A DNA stretch of 64,000 nucleotides from an uncultured Propionimicrobium sp. (lineage in GTDB: Bacteria; Actinomycetota; Actinomycetes; Propionibacteriales; Propionibacteriaceae). Positions 34,828 to 43,800 of this stretch are shown piece after piece (position 1 is the stretch's first letter; every line of letters starts with the position of its first letter). Below the pieces are notes generated by a model. The model had not been told where the DNA came from. It made no database searches and saw only the letters and a program-made list of their open reading frames with translations. Location of the stretch: positions 62,001 through 126,000 of the forward strand of contig CAMIGX010000003.1 in assembly GCA_946221385.1 (NCBI GenBank), in the 5' to 3' direction. A program made the translations under genes and the position numbers.

Positions 34828-35583
34828 ATGAAAAGGACTACCGCTAGCGATTTGGGTCTCATCGCGGTCATGGCCGGCGTCACCGCAGCGCTGGGTCTGA
34901 TTCCTCCGATCACCATCGCCGGCCCGGTGCCGATCACTGCGCAATCTATGGGACCGATGTTGACCGGCGCGGTGCTCGGCGCTCGCCGCGGCACGCTAGC
35001 CCAAGTCTTGTTCACCGCGCTGGTGGCTGTCGGTCTGCCGCTGCTGGCTGGCGGCAAGGGCGGTATCGCCCCGCTGGTCGGCCCGACGGCTGGCTTCATC
35101 TTCGGCTGGATTCTGGTCGCTTTCCTGGTTGGTCTGATCACAGACCGGATGCGCGGCAAATACAACATGTGGTTCGGCATGCTGGCCAACATCGTCTTCG
35201 GCATCGTCGTGCTCTACCTGGTTGGCACCATTGGCGTCACCCTCGTCGCGGGCGTCGACTACGGCAAGGCGCTGGTCGCAAACGTCGCTTTCATCCCTGG
35301 TGACCTGCTGAAATCCGTACTAGCAGCCTTGATCGCCAAGGGCGTGCACGCCGCGATCCCGGATCTACTGCAGCCGGCCAAGAGGGCCGAAACGCAGACT
35401 GTCGCGGCTGGCACAGCGCCGGTCATCGATTCGAAGGTTGATCGCGGTCAGCTCTATCCGCCCGAAACCAATGTCGATCCTGCGGTGAGCGCGGGAACTC
35501 CCGAGCCGACCCAGCAGCCGACGACGAATCCGATCGTCGATCAGCAGCCGGGGGCTCACAGCGTTGACTCTGATCGTCGCTAG
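34828..35583 (+). CDS. bioY: Biotin ECF transporter substrate-binding subunit
   Basis: A 251-residue S-component that binds biotin in the membrane. Landmarks are PITIAGPVPITAQSMGPML, LPLLAGGKGGIAPLVGPTAGF and the final FIPGDLLKSVLAALIAKG, with six helices in about 185 residues. The last 60 residues (after LQPAKR) are a hydrophilic Pro/Thr/Gln-rich cytoplasmic tail not found in typical BioY proteins (about 190 residues). ATG 34828 is used. It is the first gene of bioY-bioM-bioN, 9 nt before bioM. Confidence 0.93.
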   Translation: MKRTTASDLGLIAVMAGVTAALGLIPPITIAGPVPITAQSMGPMLTGAVLGARRGTLAQVLFTALVAVGLPLLAGGKGGIAPLVGPTAGFIFGWILVAFLVGLITDRMRGKYNMWFGMLANIVFGIVVLYLVGTIGVTLVAGVDYGKALVANVAFIPGDLLKSVLAALIAKGVHAAIPDLLQPAKRAETQTVAAGTAPVIDSKVDRGQLYPPETNVDPAVSAGTPEPTQQPTTNPIVDQQPGAHSVDSDRR

Positions 35584-35592
35584 GCAAGCGCA

Positions 35593-36291
35593 TTGTTGAT
35601 CAGCCTGACTAACGTCAGCCACGAATATCAGACTGGCGGCACAGTTCGAAAGGTCTTGCGGGACGTCAACCTGAGCTTCGACCAGGCTCGGGTGGGCGTC
35701 ATCGGACATAACGGCTCAGGCAAGTCGACCTTCGCCCGGCTGCTCAACGGACTGATCATCCCTACCCACGGGCAGGTCAGCGTTGACGGATTCAGCACCG
35801 CAGATCAGGTCAAGCAGGTACGCCAACGGGTCGGCTTCTTGTTCACCGATCCAGACGCGCAGATCATCATGCCGACCGTCGCCGAAGACGTCGCCTTCGG
35901 ACTGCGCAAATCGGGGCTGCCGAAGGCTGAACGCCAGCAGCTCGTCATGGAGCTACTGACCCGTTTCGGGCTGGCCGAGCACGCCGATCACCCAGCCCAC
36001 CTGCTTTCAGGTGGCCAAAAACAGCTGCTCGCGCTGGCCTCGGTCTTGATCACCGGGCCGCAATTGGTCGTCATGGACGAGCCGACGACGCTGCTGGATT
36101 TGCGTAATGCAGCGATGATTCGACGGGTCATCGCCGAACTAGACCAGCAAGTGGTCTTGGTGACCCACCACCTCGACCAGTTGCGGGATTTTGACCGCGT
36201 CATCGTCTTTGATGACGGCCAGATCGTCGCTGACGACGAACCTGGACCGGCGATCGATTGCTATCTGCGTCTGATGGCAGCCGAACTATGA
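35593..36291 (+). CDS. bioM: Biotin ECF transporter ATPase
   Basis: A 232-residue energy-coupling ATPase that powers BioY through BioN. It has Walker A GHNGSGKSTFARLL (about residue 38), the ECF Q-loop FLFTDPDAQIIMPTVAEDVAFG, the signature LLSGGQKQLLALA (about 138), Walker B LVVMDEPTTLLD (about 158) and the switch His in LVTHHLDQ. The start is TTG at 35593 (or the next codon, also TTG); there is no ATG or GTG near the N-terminus. It is probably translated together with bioY. Confidence 0.92.
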   Translation: MLISLTNVSHEYQTGGTVRKVLRDVNLSFDQARVGVIGHNGSGKSTFARLLNGLIIPTHGQVSVDGFSTADQVKQVRQRVGFLFTDPDAQIIMPTVAEDVAFGLRKSGLPKAERQQLVMELLTRFGLAEHADHPAHLLSGGQKQLLALASVLITGPQLVVMDEPTTLLDLRNAAMIRRVIAELDQQVVLVTHHLDQLRDFDRVIVFDDGQIVADDEPGPAIDCYLRLMAAEL

Positions 36292-36340
36292 CGCGCGACC
36301 TGCGCTGGAAGATCCCAGCCCCTACAGTGGGCGGCCGCTG

Positions 36341-36964
36341 ATGGCGCTGCGCGGATCTGACGTCGGGCTCTATCGGCCCGGAAATTCTTGGTTGCATCGC
36401 ACGCCTGCGGGAGCCAAACTCGCGGCGCTATTCATCTTGGGTGCGGGGAGTTTTTGGCTACGTCGCGATCCGTGGCTGGCGCTGGCCAGCGTGGTCGTCA
36501 TCGTGTTGATCTATCTGAGCGCCGGCTTTGGACCGCGCGTCATCTGGCGGCAGTGGCGGCCCACCGTGATGGTCTTGGTCATCACCGCATTGTTGAATTG
36601 GTGGACCTCGGGGGACTGGCGGACGGCGGTCAGCCTGATCGCGATGCTGACGATGCTCATCCTGGCCGCCGCTCTGGTGACGTTAACGACCCGCATCAGT
36701 GACCTGACCGACGTCATCGTCAGCTGCGCGCGTCCCTTTGAACGCTTTGGGGTCGACGCGGAGCGGGTTGGTCTAGCGATGGCCCTCGGCATTCGCAGCG
36801 TGCCGCTGGTCGCCGCTCTCGCCGCCGGGGTCCGCGACGCCCAAATCGCGCGCGGCAACAGTCGCAGTTGGCGCGCCTTCGCCGTGCCACTGCTGGTGAC
36901 GGCGCTGCGTTCTGGACAGGCGATGGGGGAGGCGCTGATCGCCCGCGGCGTCGATGACGATTGA
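36341..36964 (+). CDS. bioN: Biotin ECF transporter transmembrane coupling subunit
   Basis: A 207-residue EcfT-type membrane protein that links the ATPase to BioY. The two short Ala-Arg-Gly motifs typical of coupling helices are present as DAQIARGNS and EALIARGVDDD. Several hydrophobic segments lie in the first 120 residues. It begins at ATG 36341, 49 nt after bioM, and ends near the C-terminal Arg-Gly motif as in other BioN proteins. It completes a bioY-M-N operon for biotin uptake; no biotin synthesis genes are seen. Confidence 0.9.
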   Translation: MALRGSDVGLYRPGNSWLHRTPAGAKLAALFILGAGSFWLRRDPWLALASVVVIVLIYLSAGFGPRVIWRQWRPTVMVLVITALLNWWTSGDWRTAVSLIAMLTMLILAAALVTLTTRISDLTDVIVSCARPFERFGVDAERVGLAMALGIRSVPLVAALAAGVRDAQIARGNSRSWRAFAVPLLVTALRSGQAMGEALIARGVDDD

Positions 36965-37150
36965 GCCTGCAGGCAGCGGCGGATGCAGATGCCAGGGCCG
37001 CTCGTAGCCAGCTGAACAGGCTGTGACAAGATATTTTCGCCCGCGAATTCGTCAAAATCACTTGTGCGAGTGCTCCATTGGTCGTTAGCGTCAGGCCATC
37101 GCCTCAGCTAGAGCGTGCCCAACCCGAAGACGTGTGAATGGGAGCTATCA

Positions 37151-38455
37151 ATGGCAGAAATCAAGGGGGCTAATGGCCCCGCCAATTCGGTCGGTCGGCC
37201 CGCCACGCAGTCGCAAGCCAAGCCAGCGACCACTGGTGACCGGAGTCAACCAGAAAAGATTAAGGTGAATCCGCAGCGCTCAGTCTTGTTGGGCGCGATG
37301 TTCTTGATGGCCACCTCGGCCATCGGCCCGGGTTTCATCACCCAGACGACGACCTTCACCGTCCAACTTGGCGTGGCGATGGCGTTCGCCATTTTGGCGT
37401 CGATCCTGGTCGACATCGCCGTCCAAATGAACGTTTGGCGCGTGCTCGGCGTATCAGGCATGCGCGCCAATGAGCTCGGCAACAAGATCCTGCCCGGCCT
37501 GGGTTGGGTGCTGGCAATCCTGGTGCTGATCGGCGGTTTTGTCTTTAATATCGGTAACGTCGCCGGCACTGGCCTGGGCTTGAAGTCGATTTTCACCGGT
37601 CTGGATCCGCGCATCGGCGCCGCGATCTCGGCTTGCATCGCGATCGGCATCTTCCTGGTCAAGCAGGCTGGCCCGATCGTGGACCGCGTCGTCGTCGTGT
37701 TGGGCATGGTGATGATCGTCATGACGCTGGTGATTGCCATCATCACCAAACCCCCGGTCGGCCAAGCGGTGGTCAACATGTTCGTGCCGGAGAAGTTCGA
37801 CTTCGTCGCCATCACCACGCTGATCGGTGGCACCGTCGGTGGTTACATCACCTATGCCGGTGCGCACCGCCTGATCGATTCCGGCGTGACCGGCCCAGAG
37901 AACTCAAAGAGAATCAGCAATGGCTCGGTCACCGGCATCATCGTCACCGGTGTCATGCGTTTCTTGTTGTTCTTGGCGATCCTCGGTGTCGTCGTCGCCG
38001 GGGCCACCCTGGACCCGAAGAACCCGGCCGCGTCCGCCTTTGAATACGCCGCTGGCACCTTCGGCCGCGTCGTCTTCGGCATCATCTTCTGGGCTGCGGC
38101 AATCACCTCAGTCATCGGCGCCTCATATACCTCGATTTCGTTCGTCACCAAGCCCGACACCCCAGCCCGCACTCGCAACCTATTGACCGTCGGTTTCATC
38201 GTCATCACGGCATCGCTTTACCTGATCATCGGTGCCGCACCGGTGCAGGTCTTGGTCTTCGCAGGCCTATTCAACGGTTTGATCTTGCCGATCGGTTTCA
38301 CCGTCATCTTGATTGCGATGTTCTTCCGCGCCGACTTGTTGCGCGGATACGTCTACCCCATTTGGTTGAAGATCGTCGGTGTATTGGCTTGGCTGTTGAC
38401 TATTTACCTGGGCGTCAACGCGATCATCGTCTGGTATGGAAAGGTCTTCGGCTGA
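37151..38455 (+). CDS. NRAMP-family transporter linked to 5-oxoprolinase genes (YcsG-like)
   Basis: A 434-residue protein with about eleven membrane segments and a 40-residue hydrophilic N-terminus. ATG 37151 follows GGGAG; a further open stretch to 37115 is unlikely to be coding. The first helix carries TSAIGPGFITQTT, in the place where metal-transporting NRAMPs have the DPGN motif. The metal ligands Asp and Asn are therefore not conserved and manganese/iron transport is doubtful. Its stop overlaps the pxpA start (TGATG). In Bacillus the related ycsG likewise sits beside pxpABC. Uptake of 5-oxoproline or a related compound is a reasonable inference, not shown. Confidence 0.85.
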   Translation: MAEIKGANGPANSVGRPATQSQAKPATTGDRSQPEKIKVNPQRSVLLGAMFLMATSAIGPGFITQTTTFTVQLGVAMAFAILASILVDIAVQMNVWRVLGVSGMRANELGNKILPGLGWVLAILVLIGGFVFNIGNVAGTGLGLKSIFTGLDPRIGAAISACIAIGIFLVKQAGPIVDRVVVVLGMVMIVMTLVIAIITKPPVGQAVVNMFVPEKFDFVAITTLIGGTVGGYITYAGAHRLIDSGVTGPENSKRISNGSVTGIIVTGVMRFLLFLAILGVVVAGATLDPKNPAASAFEYAAGTFGRVVFGIIFWAAAITSVIGASYTSISFVTKPDTPARTRNLLTVGFIVITASLYLIIGAAPVQVLVFAGLFNGLILPIGFTVILIAMFFRADLLRGYVYPIWLKIVGVLAWLLTIYLGVNAIIVWYGKVFG

Positions 38456-39234
38456 TGACTGCCCAGAAGCAACAGTCGCCGACGATCGACTTGAACGCTG
38501 ACCTCGGTGAATCGCTTGGCCAATGGCGCATGGGTGACGACGAAGCCATGCTGGACGTCGTCACCAGCGCAAATGTGGCCTGTGGTTTTCACGCTGGCGA
38601 CCCCGTCACCACCCGCAAGACCTGCGAACAGGCGATCGCCAAAGGGGTGCGCATCGGCGCGCACCCCAGCTATCGCGATCTGGTCGGTTTTGGGCGCAAT
38701 TTCATGGATATCGCGCCTGACGAGCTGGCCGCTGACGTGCTCTACCAGCTGGGCGCGATCCAAGGCTTCGCGCGCGCTGCTGGCGCGGAGATCGCCTACG
38801 TCAAGCCGCACGGCGCGCTGTACAACGCGATCGTCAGCAACGAGGCCCAAGCCCGCGCAGTGGTCGAGGCCATCAAGGCTTTCCAACCGGGGCTGCCGAT
38901 CATGTGCCTGCCCGGTTCGGTCGTCTTGCGGATCGCGGCTGAGGAAGGTTTGCGGCCAATCGCGGAGGCTTTCTGTGATCGTGGCTACAACCCCGACGGA
39001 ACCCTGGTGTCGCGTCGGTTGCCCGGCGCGGTCCTGCATGACGCTCAAGAGGTCGCCGAACGGATGCTGCAGTTGGTCACCCAAGGCTCAGTCGTCGCTG
39101 CTGACGGCACTGAGATCGAGCTGCAAGCTGATTCCTTGTGCATGCACGGCGATTCTCCTGGCGCAGTCGAAATGGCTAAGGCGGTGCGTCAAACCTTGCT
39201 CGCCAATGGCGTACAACTGAAAGCGTTTGCCTGA
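38455..39234 (+). CDS. pxpA: 5-oxoprolinase subunit A (LamB/YcsF family)
   Basis: A 259-residue TIM-barrel-like protein that, with PxpB and PxpC, hydrolyses 5-oxoproline to glutamate at the cost of ATP. Landmarks are TIDLNADLGESLG at the N-terminus, ANVACGFHAGDP, GAHPSYRD, YVKPHGALYN and the late LCMHGDSPGAVEMA. The ATG overlaps the stop of the transporter gene, and its stop overlaps the start of pxpB. The order transporter-pxpA-pxpB-pxpC makes one operon for 5-oxoproline disposal, a damage product of glutamine and glutathione-type metabolism. Confidence 0.95.
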   Translation: MTAQKQQSPTIDLNADLGESLGQWRMGDDEAMLDVVTSANVACGFHAGDPVTTRKTCEQAIAKGVRIGAHPSYRDLVGFGRNFMDIAPDELAADVLYQLGAIQGFARAAGAEIAYVKPHGALYNAIVSNEAQARAVVEAIKAFQPGLPIMCLPGSVVLRIAAEEGLRPIAEAFCDRGYNPDGTLVSRRLPGAVLHDAQEVAERMLQLVTQGSVVAADGTEIELQADSLCMHGDSPGAVEMAKAVRQTLLANGVQLKAFA

Positions 39235-39896
39235 TGCGGACCCGCATGTTGCCGGCGGGCGAACGCGGAATCTTAATTGAAGCGCCTGACCTTGCTGAGG
39301 TGCTCGCGGTCAATGAGCTGATCAAAGACATGATTCGCGGCGGTGACGAGCCCTGGACGTACATCGTCGATATCATTCCGGCTGCGGTCACGGTCTACGT
39401 CAGTGTCGATGACGCTAAACACACCAACCAGGTCGGGCAAGCACTGTTCGGTTTGACCACAGCGCTGAGCTTTAGAGACACCATGGTTGATCGCAAGCCT
39501 GACGAGGAGGGCACCGAAGTGGTCGAGGTGCCAGTCATTTATGACGGCCCCGACCTAGCTGACGTCGCCGAGCTGACCGGGCTTAGCATCGACGAGGTCA
39601 TCGCGGCGCACACCGCGACGCCGTGGCGGATGGCTTTTGGTGGCTTTGCGCCCGGTTTCGGTTATCTGGTGGACGGCGACCCGCGGTTAGAAGTGGCGCG
39701 TCGCTCGTCTCCACGTACCGCGGTGCCCGCCGGTGCGGTCGGTTTGGCGGGCCGTTTCAGTGGCATCTATCCACGAGAATCGCCAGGCGGTTGGCAGCTG
39801 ATCGGACGGACTAGTACCCCGATGTGGGATCCCAACCGCACCCCGCCCGCGCTGCTACAGCCTGGCTGGTTCGTCAAATTTGTCCAGGAGGGTTGA
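39234..39896 (+). CDS. pxpB: 5-oxoprolinase subunit B (KipI-like)
   Basis: A 220-residue subunit of the carboxyltransferase-like 5-oxoprolinase. Landmarks are GERGILIE near the start, TPWRMAFGGFAPGFGYLVDGD, AVPAGAVGLAGRFSGIYPRESPGGWQ and LLQPGWFVKF at the end. The start overlaps the pxpA stop and its stop overlaps pxpC (TGATG). In Bacillus subtilis the orthologue KipI also inhibits a sporulation kinase; no such role is expected here. Confidence 0.95.
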   Translation: MRTRMLPAGERGILIEAPDLAEVLAVNELIKDMIRGGDEPWTYIVDIIPAAVTVYVSVDDAKHTNQVGQALFGLTTALSFRDTMVDRKPDEEGTEVVEVPVIYDGPDLADVAELTGLSIDEVIAAHTATPWRMAFGGFAPGFGYLVDGDPRLEVARRSSPRTAVPAGAVGLAGRFSGIYPRESPGGWQLIGRTSTPMWDPNRTPPALLQPGWFVKFVQEG

Positions 39897-40768
39897 TGGC
39901 TGAGCTATTGGTGATGAAAGTCGGGCCGGCGGCAGCTTTCCAGGACGCGGGACGTCCCGGTTACGGCAATGTCGGAGTGGGAGTCTCAGGTGCGGCGGAC
40001 CGCAAATCCTATGAGCTGGCGAATCTGCTAGTCGGCAATCAGCCCGACCAGGCCGTCATCGAAATCACCCTCGGTGGGCTAGAGCTGCAAGCCGGCGCGG
40101 ATTGCGTCGTCGCCGTCACGGGAGCGACCTGCACATTGCGCGTCGACGGCGAAACTATGCCCAACGATCAGACTTTCGAGATGCCTGCCGGTTCAACGTT
40201 GACGGTGGGCATCGCGACGGCTGGCTTGCGCAGCTATCTGGCGGTGCGCGGTGGCTTCGATGTCCAGCCGGTGCTCGGTTCACGATCTTGGGATTCGATG
40301 GCCGCACTCGGTCCGAAGCCTCTCGAAGTCGGTGATCGGCTGCCGATTGGCCAGGCAGTGTTGACCGATCCGCAGCCCCAAGAGATCCGCAAGACGCCGA
40401 TTTCTGACGAGCCGCTGACGGTGCGTTTCTTGGCTGGCCCTCGCGACGAATGGGTGTACCTGGACGGCTTGGTCGACAATTCCTGGACGGTCTCGCCAGA
40501 TTCCAACCGTGTCGGGGTGCGCATCGAGGGCGAAGCGCTGGTCCGCACCCCCGAGTATGCGGAGGCAGAGCTGCAAAGCGAAGGTGTAGCCCGAGGCTCG
40601 ATTCAAGTGCCCAAGAATGGCATGCCAGTGTTGTTCTTGGCAGACCATCCAGTGACTGGCGGCTATCCAGTGGTGGGCGTCATCGTCCAAGAAGATCTCG
40701 ACCTGATCGCGCAAGCGCGCCCGGGCCAGCAGATCAACTTCCGCTGGACTGTGCCTAACGAATACTGA
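39896..40768 (+). CDS. pxpC: 5-oxoprolinase subunit C (KipA-like biotin-independent carboxyltransferase fold)
   Basis: A 290-residue partner of PxpB. It has FQDAGRPGYGNVGVGVSGAAD at the N-terminus, ANLLVGNQPD, SYLAVRGGFDVQPVLGS, and DHPVTGGYPVVGVI near the C-terminus, all typical of the family. ATG 39896 overlaps the pxpB stop and follows CAGGAGGG. It is the last gene of the operon and is closed by a bidirectional terminator. Confidence 0.95.
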   Translation: MAELLVMKVGPAAAFQDAGRPGYGNVGVGVSGAADRKSYELANLLVGNQPDQAVIEITLGGLELQAGADCVVAVTGATCTLRVDGETMPNDQTFEMPAGSTLTVGIATAGLRSYLAVRGGFDVQPVLGSRSWDSMAALGPKPLEVGDRLPIGQAVLTDPQPQEIRKTPISDEPLTVRFLAGPRDEWVYLDGLVDNSWTVSPDSNRVGVRIEGEALVRTPEYAEAELQSEGVARGSIQVPKNGMPVLFLADHPVTGGYPVVGVIVQEDLDLIAQARPGQQINFRWTVPNEY

Positions 40769-40787
40769 TCTTCGAGATCACAAGCAA

Positions 40788-40825
40788 AAGCGGCCCACGC
40801 CCCGGTATTGGGACGTGGGCCGCTT
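40788..40825. terminator. Bidirectional terminator between pxpC and the PEPCK gene
   Basis: The inverted repeat AAGCGGCCCACG / CGTGGGCCGCTT (40788-40799, 40814-40825) is flanked by TGCTTG on the plus side and TTTTGCTTG on the minus side. It serves the convergent pxpC and 40834-44244 genes. Confidence 0.88.
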
Positions 40826-40833
40826 GCTTGTCG

Positions 40834-43800
40834 TCAGCGGAAACGCGGTTCGCGGCCAGTCTTGCCGACCAGCGATTCGCGATATTGCGTCGACTTGACC
40901 CGATCAAGGGCCACACTCAACTGGTTGACCCGGCCGTCGACACCCAGGCGTTGCGCCACGGAGGCATTGTTCGAGTCAGCGGTGAACGCCCGCAGCCGCT
41001 CCAAGCCCCGCTCGAGGTGCGCAGCGTCCGCGGCCTGCTGAGCGTCCAGCCGCTCGCGATACCAATCCGAGGTGAGAATGTTCTCCCGCTCGAACATGGC
41101 CCGGAACTCGGGGCTGTGCAGATCCCAACCTTCGCTGGTCTGGCCGTGCGCCATGATCTCCAGCAGGCCTTTGATCGGCGGGCAAGCGAGCTTGATCGTG
41201 CCGTCATCGAAATAGCTCTGCGCGACGCGCTGGTGAGTCTCGACGATGACCGCCATCGACTCTGCGAAGGTCGCCTCGTCTTGCAGCTCGGGGCGCAGCA
41301 TCTCGTCAGTGAAGACCGCATTCGGGTGCAAGAAGACACGTCCGAAGTAGGCGTTGACGAAGCGCGCGTTGATCCGATACCCGAGTCGGCTGGCCTGCAC
41401 GAGCTGACCGTCGTATTCGAAATCTTCCAGCTTCTCCAGGAAGCCGCCGTCCAGCAGATTGCAAATATCTCGCTCGGCCGGATCCATTCGGCTGAACAGC
41501 TCAGGCACCAGCATCGAGAAGTCATGGGCGACCTTGACCTTTGGGCCGATGTAACCCGCTGAGCTCAGCCAGCCGTCGTAACCGGTCAACGCATAGCTCA
41601 GCAGGCTGCTGTTGAGGTCGAAGACTGCTGGCATCGCGTTGAACGGCGCCTTGGTCAATGCGCCCTCGCTGCCGGCACCCGTCGTTGACGGCGACTTGCC
41701 GGTCATCGACGAGATGAATTCCATGAACAACTCCGGCAGCTCCATGTAGTGCAGCGGGTTGTAAACCGAAAGCGGCGGGACGCCCTCTTCCTTGGGATTA
41801 TTGCGCCGGCCAGCGGCGACGATGTCCACCGACATCGGCGCATATTCAGTGACCGAGAGCTTACGCACCAGATGATCGGCCAGATCAGCGGCCGCCGTGT
41901 GCAGCGGTTTTGCCAGATCAGGACGCAACTGCAGATAGCGCGGATTCTTCGAACGCTTGCCGTCGACCAACCGTGGCTGATCCGAGCAGACCCAGAACTG
42001 TGGACGTTCGCCTTCTGGACGTTCAGCGACCGCACGAATCAGCTGCTGCACCGGTTCGGTGTATTCGCTGAACGCCTGCGCATTGTTCATGATCGCTTCG
42101 GCATCTTGCTGCTGCAATGGCTCGAAATTCGAGATGAAGGTGCCTGGCTGGCTCAGGTCATATTCGGCCTGCTTGTCGTAGCCGCGGACGATCGCGTCAT
42201 CAGGACGCTGGAATAACAACTGCTCACAGTTGCGCACGAACTTGCGTGGCAGCATCTCTTGGTTGCCGAAGCCGGGCGCGGGATGCTCGAAGGGCATCGC
42301 GACGGTCGACGCAGTGATGTCGTCTTCGGTCTGCACCTTAGCGGCCGGGCTGAAATCGGGCCGCAGGCTGAATAGTCGCCACCAGCCGTCGTCGTCAAAA
42401 CCGACGCGCAGCATGTTGACGATCATCTTCTGCCCGTCCAAGCGCACCGCATTGCCCGTCCGACCATTGATGATGCCGACGCTGAAATGCTGACGCCAGT
42501 TCTTGCCCCAGTCAGGCTTGTGATGACGCTTGACGTGGAAGATCAATTCCTTGACGTGCGCTGGAATCTCAGCCAGGCGCTGGTTGTACTCGTCGGAATA
42601 TTCGTCGCTTGGAGTCAACAGTTTGATGACCGAACCTAAGGAGCGCTCGATCGACAAGATCGGACGGTGGTCTTTGCCATTGCGTTGCGGGTCCGCGAAA
42701 CGTTCGGAGTAGTCGGCGTCCAGCAGCTGCTCGACCAGCGCCATGTCCTCTTCGAAGTCAGCGGTGTAGGCATTGCCAAAGACGAACGCGTCCAGCAGCG
42801 ACTTGGAGATCTCCGACTTGCCGCCGCCAGAGACCGTCGCCGGCTTGTGGCATTCGGTCGACACCGGCGAGATGCCGATCAGGTGCCATTGCGTCGGATC
42901 AGTCTCGCGGGCCTTGGCGTAGACGCGATATCCACTCGGCGTGAAATAGCACTTGCCAGACTGCAACGCCAGCGATTGCTGGGCGCCGTTGGCGGTCTGC
43001 CAGGTGATCTTCTGATCGAACATCGAGTAATGCGCGCCGCCCGGGACGAGCACGAACTCTGGATGTTCGGCGTCCTTCGCCCAACCTTCGGGGGTCATCG
43101 TGAACCGTTGCGGGTCGCGGGCGACGACGTCCGCCAGCTGATAATCGGCCGGCGTGTACTGATCTTGGAAATCCCGGCCCAGGTTGTAGGACGGATAGAC
43201 CCGCGCGCCGCCAGCGTGCTCCTCCTCAGCGCTGCCGAGCAGATTGGCGCTGTACGAAAGTTGGGTCTTGACTTCCTTCTTGCAGTAGCCGAAGTAGTTG
43301 TCGGCGATGACGGTTACCATGACGCCACGCTCATCGCGAGCGCACACCTTGAAAGCTTTGCCGTCGTTGTACAGCTCGTCGCCGTCTTTCCAGCACTGTC
43401 CGTCACGACGCTGCCGTTCGGTCGCGTCATCCCAATGCGGCATGCCTAGCGACTGCTTAGTGACCTTCGTCAAGTGCGGCGCCAAGATGACGCAGCCAGT
43501 CGTGCCCGACCAAGTAGCCGGATTGAGCGCAGCATCATTGACCGGCAAGAAGGCGTCACCACCGTTACCGAAAATGCCTTCGACGAAATCCAGATTGCAC
43601 ACCAGACCGCCAGGTGCGATGAAGCGGGTCTCCATCGTCCGCTCGACGCTGACGTCAGGTACCGCCGGCACGACCAGCGGACGCAGCATCATGGTGACGA
43701 AACAGGCGGCCGGCTCTGGATCGTCAGAGGTGTACGGCAAGACCATGTCTTCGTGCGGTGGCTTGAAAGCCAATTCCAGCAGTCTGGCGAAGACATCCTT

